A stretch of DNA of 6,738 bases, from the NCBI GenBank assembly GCA_903907885.1, contig CAIVPY010000007.1, forward strand, positions 1 through 6,738. The letters are read 5' to 3'. Position numbers and translations under genes: made by a program. The DNA comes from an uncultured Bacteroidota bacterium. GTDB lineage: Bacteria > Bacteroidota > Bacteroidia > UKL13-3. The notes beneath the pieces were generated by a model. The model was given only the letters and a program-made list of their open reading frames with translations, ran no database searches and was not told where the DNA came from. Positions 5,830 through 6,738 of this stretch are shown here, piece after piece (within the stretch, counting starts at the first letter, position 1; the number at the start of each line of letters is the position of its first letter).

Positions 5830-6675
5830 TAATTTAGTATTTATATTATCTATTCCATTTACACCGCCAGGTATACTAAAGTCAATGGTGCTCGAATCAA
5901 TTCTTTCAAACTGAGTTCCAGGAAATGAGGGAGAACTTAACCATGAGTTTACATATACTTTTATGGCGTAACTTTTAAAATGAGTGCTTTTGGGCATGCC
6001 CGATAATTTAGCACATCCAAAAGAACCACCAATCCAGGTACAATTAGGACGATTACATTCATATTTAAAAGACGTGTCTGGCAAATTATTAATATAAATT
6101 ACTTTAGCAGAATCAACGGTAACTGGAATATCTGAATTATTCATTCTGATGATTGAATCTTTAGGAACTTTTAATGAAACGGTAACCGAATAAGCTTCTT
6201 GCACACCGACGCCGTCAGGCGAGGCGGTGGAGCCCGACACACCGATCGTGCTGCCGCTCGCGGCGTAGGCCTCGCCCCTGACCCCGGTGCCGGCTGTGCT
6301 TGCTGCGATGCCGAAGACGCCGACGGTCGACCCGCTCGCGGCGTTTGCCTGGCCCCTGACCCCCGTGCCCTCGGTGCTTGCTGCGGAGCCGAAGACGCCG
6401 AAGGTCGACCCGCTCGCGGCGTCGGCTGACCCCCCGACAGCCATGCCGCTGATGCTGGCGGTCTGCCCGTAAACGCCCCACGCGCCGTTGCCGCCGCCCG
6501 TGTAGCTATTCGCTCCCTGCACGGCTGGGGTGCTGCTACTGGCCGAATCAAAGGTGCCCGAGGCCGCCTTTACCGGCAGCGGCCGCCCGAGGGCGGAGGC
6601 GACAGTCGCGACGCCGGCCGCAAGACCGGCGGTGAGCAGGGCGCGGCGAGACCGAGGCGCGGCATCGGAAGACAT
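5587..6675 (-). CDS. Composite ORF: high-GC Tat-signal repeat protein fused in frame to low-GC T9SS-sorted C-terminus (probable chimera)
   Basis: The 362-codon frame has two unlike halves. Residues 1-159 are high-GC. They begin with a Tat-type signal (Ser-Arg-Arg-Ala-Leu-Leu at 9-14, hydrophobic core 15-29, cleavage near 37-38), then a Ser/Thr/Gly linker, then 26-residue Gly/Ala/Ser-rich repeats of the GVFG-GTGVRG kind found in exported actinobacterial or chloroflexotal proteins. Residues about 160-362 are AT-rich and look bacteroidotal: a beta-rich segment with Cys207, Cys212 and Cys221, then a type A T9SS sorting domain (about 283-362) with Tyr-Pro-Asn-Pro at 287-290, Asp-Ile-Ser-Gly-Lys-Val-Val near 314-320, and Gly-Val-Tyr-Leu-Leu-Lys-Val at 342-348. 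A T9SS cargo needs a Sec signal, not Tat. The fourth repeat breaks off at 22 of 26 residues exactly where composition flips. Treat it as two gene fragments unless reads span the junction. Neither half gives an enzymatic function. Confidence 0.6.
   Translation of the reverse strand: MSSDAAPRSRRALLTAGLAAGVATVASALGRPLPVKAASGTFDSASSSTPAVQGANSYTGGGNGAWGVYGQTASISGMAVGGSADAASGSTFGVFGSAASTEGTGVRGQANAASGSTVGVFGIAASTAGTGVRGEAYAASGSTIGVSGSTASPDGVGVQEAYSVTVSLKVPKDSIIRMNNSDIPVTVDSAKVIYINNLPDTSFKYECNRPNCTWIGGSFGCAKLSGMPKSTHFKSYAIKVYVNSWLSSPSFPGTQFERIDSSTIDFSIPGGVNGIDNINTKLYFNAYPNPAKDKIYIFGAEINPKTCYEISLMDISGKVVKSLTPKAFGDVFEIPIDDINKGVYLLKVSDTEKSSYQKMIIE
6195..6205. other. Composition breakpoint (low-GC to high-GC junction)
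   Basis: Bases 6121-6180 count 16 G+C of 60, while 6241-6300 count 45 of 60. The change is complete within about ten bases, at codons 158-161 of the composite frame, where the repeat pattern also ends. Codon choice flips too: GTG and GTC on the high-GC side, then CAA GAA GCT TAT. Confidence 0.85.
6199..6498 (-). repeat. Four 78-base (26-residue) tandem coding repeats, last one truncated
   Basis: Units occupy residues 60-85 (divergent), 86-111, 112-137 and 138-159 (broken after 22 residues). The consensus is Ala-Ala-Ser-Gly-Ser-Thr-x-Gly-Val-Phe-Gly, then x-Ala-Ala-Ser-Thr-x-Gly-Thr-Gly-Val-Arg-Gly-x-Ala-x. Gly-Val-Phe/Tyr-Gly and Gly-x-Gly-Val recur about every 13 residues, so each unit is itself two related halves, suggesting a beta-solenoid or surface stalk. 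The DNA copies are highly similar in units 2 and 3, which makes this stretch prone to misassembly. Confidence 0.85.
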
Positions 6676-6698
6676 TGGGACGCTCCTATTGGGACGCT
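6674..6698. repeat. Direct repeat ATTGGGACGCT, two copies, 14-base period
   Basis: Identical 11-base copies lie at 6674-6684 and 6688-6698. They span the start codon and Shine-Dalgarno of the composite frame on the minus strand. This is probably a small local duplication. Confidence 0.7.
6683..6687 (-). promoter_or_regulatory. Shine-Dalgarno AGGAG for the high-GC gene start
   Basis: Read on the minus strand, AGGAG lies seven bases before the ATG at 6675, supporting this as a genuine gene start of the high-GC source organism. The 51 bases beyond, to the window edge, are GC-rich and show no recognisable promoter. Confidence 0.7.
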
Positions 6699-6738
6699 GG
6701 AGCAGGACGTCTGGCGCAGGGGCGCCACAATGGGGCCG

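Noticed and set aside
6150..6250. Insertion-sequence or integration boundary at the composition break
   Set aside because: No transposase, terminal inverted repeat, target duplication, tRNA end or integrase is visible near the junction.
6199..6498. CRISPR array
   Set aside because: The 78-base units are coding, in frame and gapless, with no unique spacers between conserved repeats.
6171..6551. Several overlapping frames on both strands in the GC-rich tail
   Set aside because: High-GC DNA with 78-base repeats leaves all frames open; their products are Arg/Ala/Pro-rich shadows, and only the frame from 6675 has a Shine-Dalgarno, signal peptide and periodic repeat.

Overview
The window reads as the end of a contig from a low-GC Bacteroidota. 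The evidence is a Por/T9SS-type C-terminal sorting domain at 5587-5840, a TAnnTTTG-type promoter element ahead of the bactofilin gene, a bifunctional-nuclease protein with a UVR tail, and AT-rich coding throughout (sample lines count 22-27% G+C). The exception is the last ~540 bases. They count about 75% G+C in a sample line, carry a Tat signal peptide and a good Shine-Dalgarno, and look like an actinobacterial or chloroflexotal gene start. The change happens within a few bases near 6199, inside one open reading frame.

Layout: (1) 2-826, plus strand, C-terminal part of an outer-membrane beta-barrel protein with an Omp85-like I-R-G-Y motif, cut by the window edge. (2) 827-1019, convergent intergenic region with two small hairpins. 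(3) 1020-2900, minus strand, two-gene operon: a BFN/DUF151-UVR protein, then a concentrative nucleoside transporter (NupC/CNT) 3 bases later. (4) 2901-3058, divergent promoter region. (5) 3059-3710, plus strand, a bactofilin and a two-helix AtpZ-like protein overlapping by 11 bases; no F1Fo ATP synthase genes follow. (6) 3764-5403, minus strand, class 2 dihydroorotate dehydrogenase (pyrD) coupled by an ATGA overlap to a secreted barrel-like protein of unknown function. (7) 5404-5586, intergenic, with a tandem palindrome. (8) 5587-6675, minus strand, a composite reading frame: a high-GC Tat-signal/26-residue-repeat head joined in frame to a low-GC T9SS-sorted tail.

How the genes relate: pyrD (de novo pyrimidine synthesis) and the CNT transporter (nucleoside uptake) both feed nucleotide pools but lie in separate operons. 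Bactofilin and AtpZ form a plausible envelope/membrane pair. No mobile element, CRISPR array, tRNA or rRNA is visible.

I do not see a convincing new multi-gene system. The most striking signal is the composite gene at the right end. I judge it more likely an assembly or cloning chimera than a natural cross-phylum fusion, because it joins two export signals that should not work together and breaks a repeat in mid-unit. Other points of interest are the pyrD-barrel coupling, the AtpZ gene separated from its usual operon, and an altered substrate-site motif in the nucleoside transporter.
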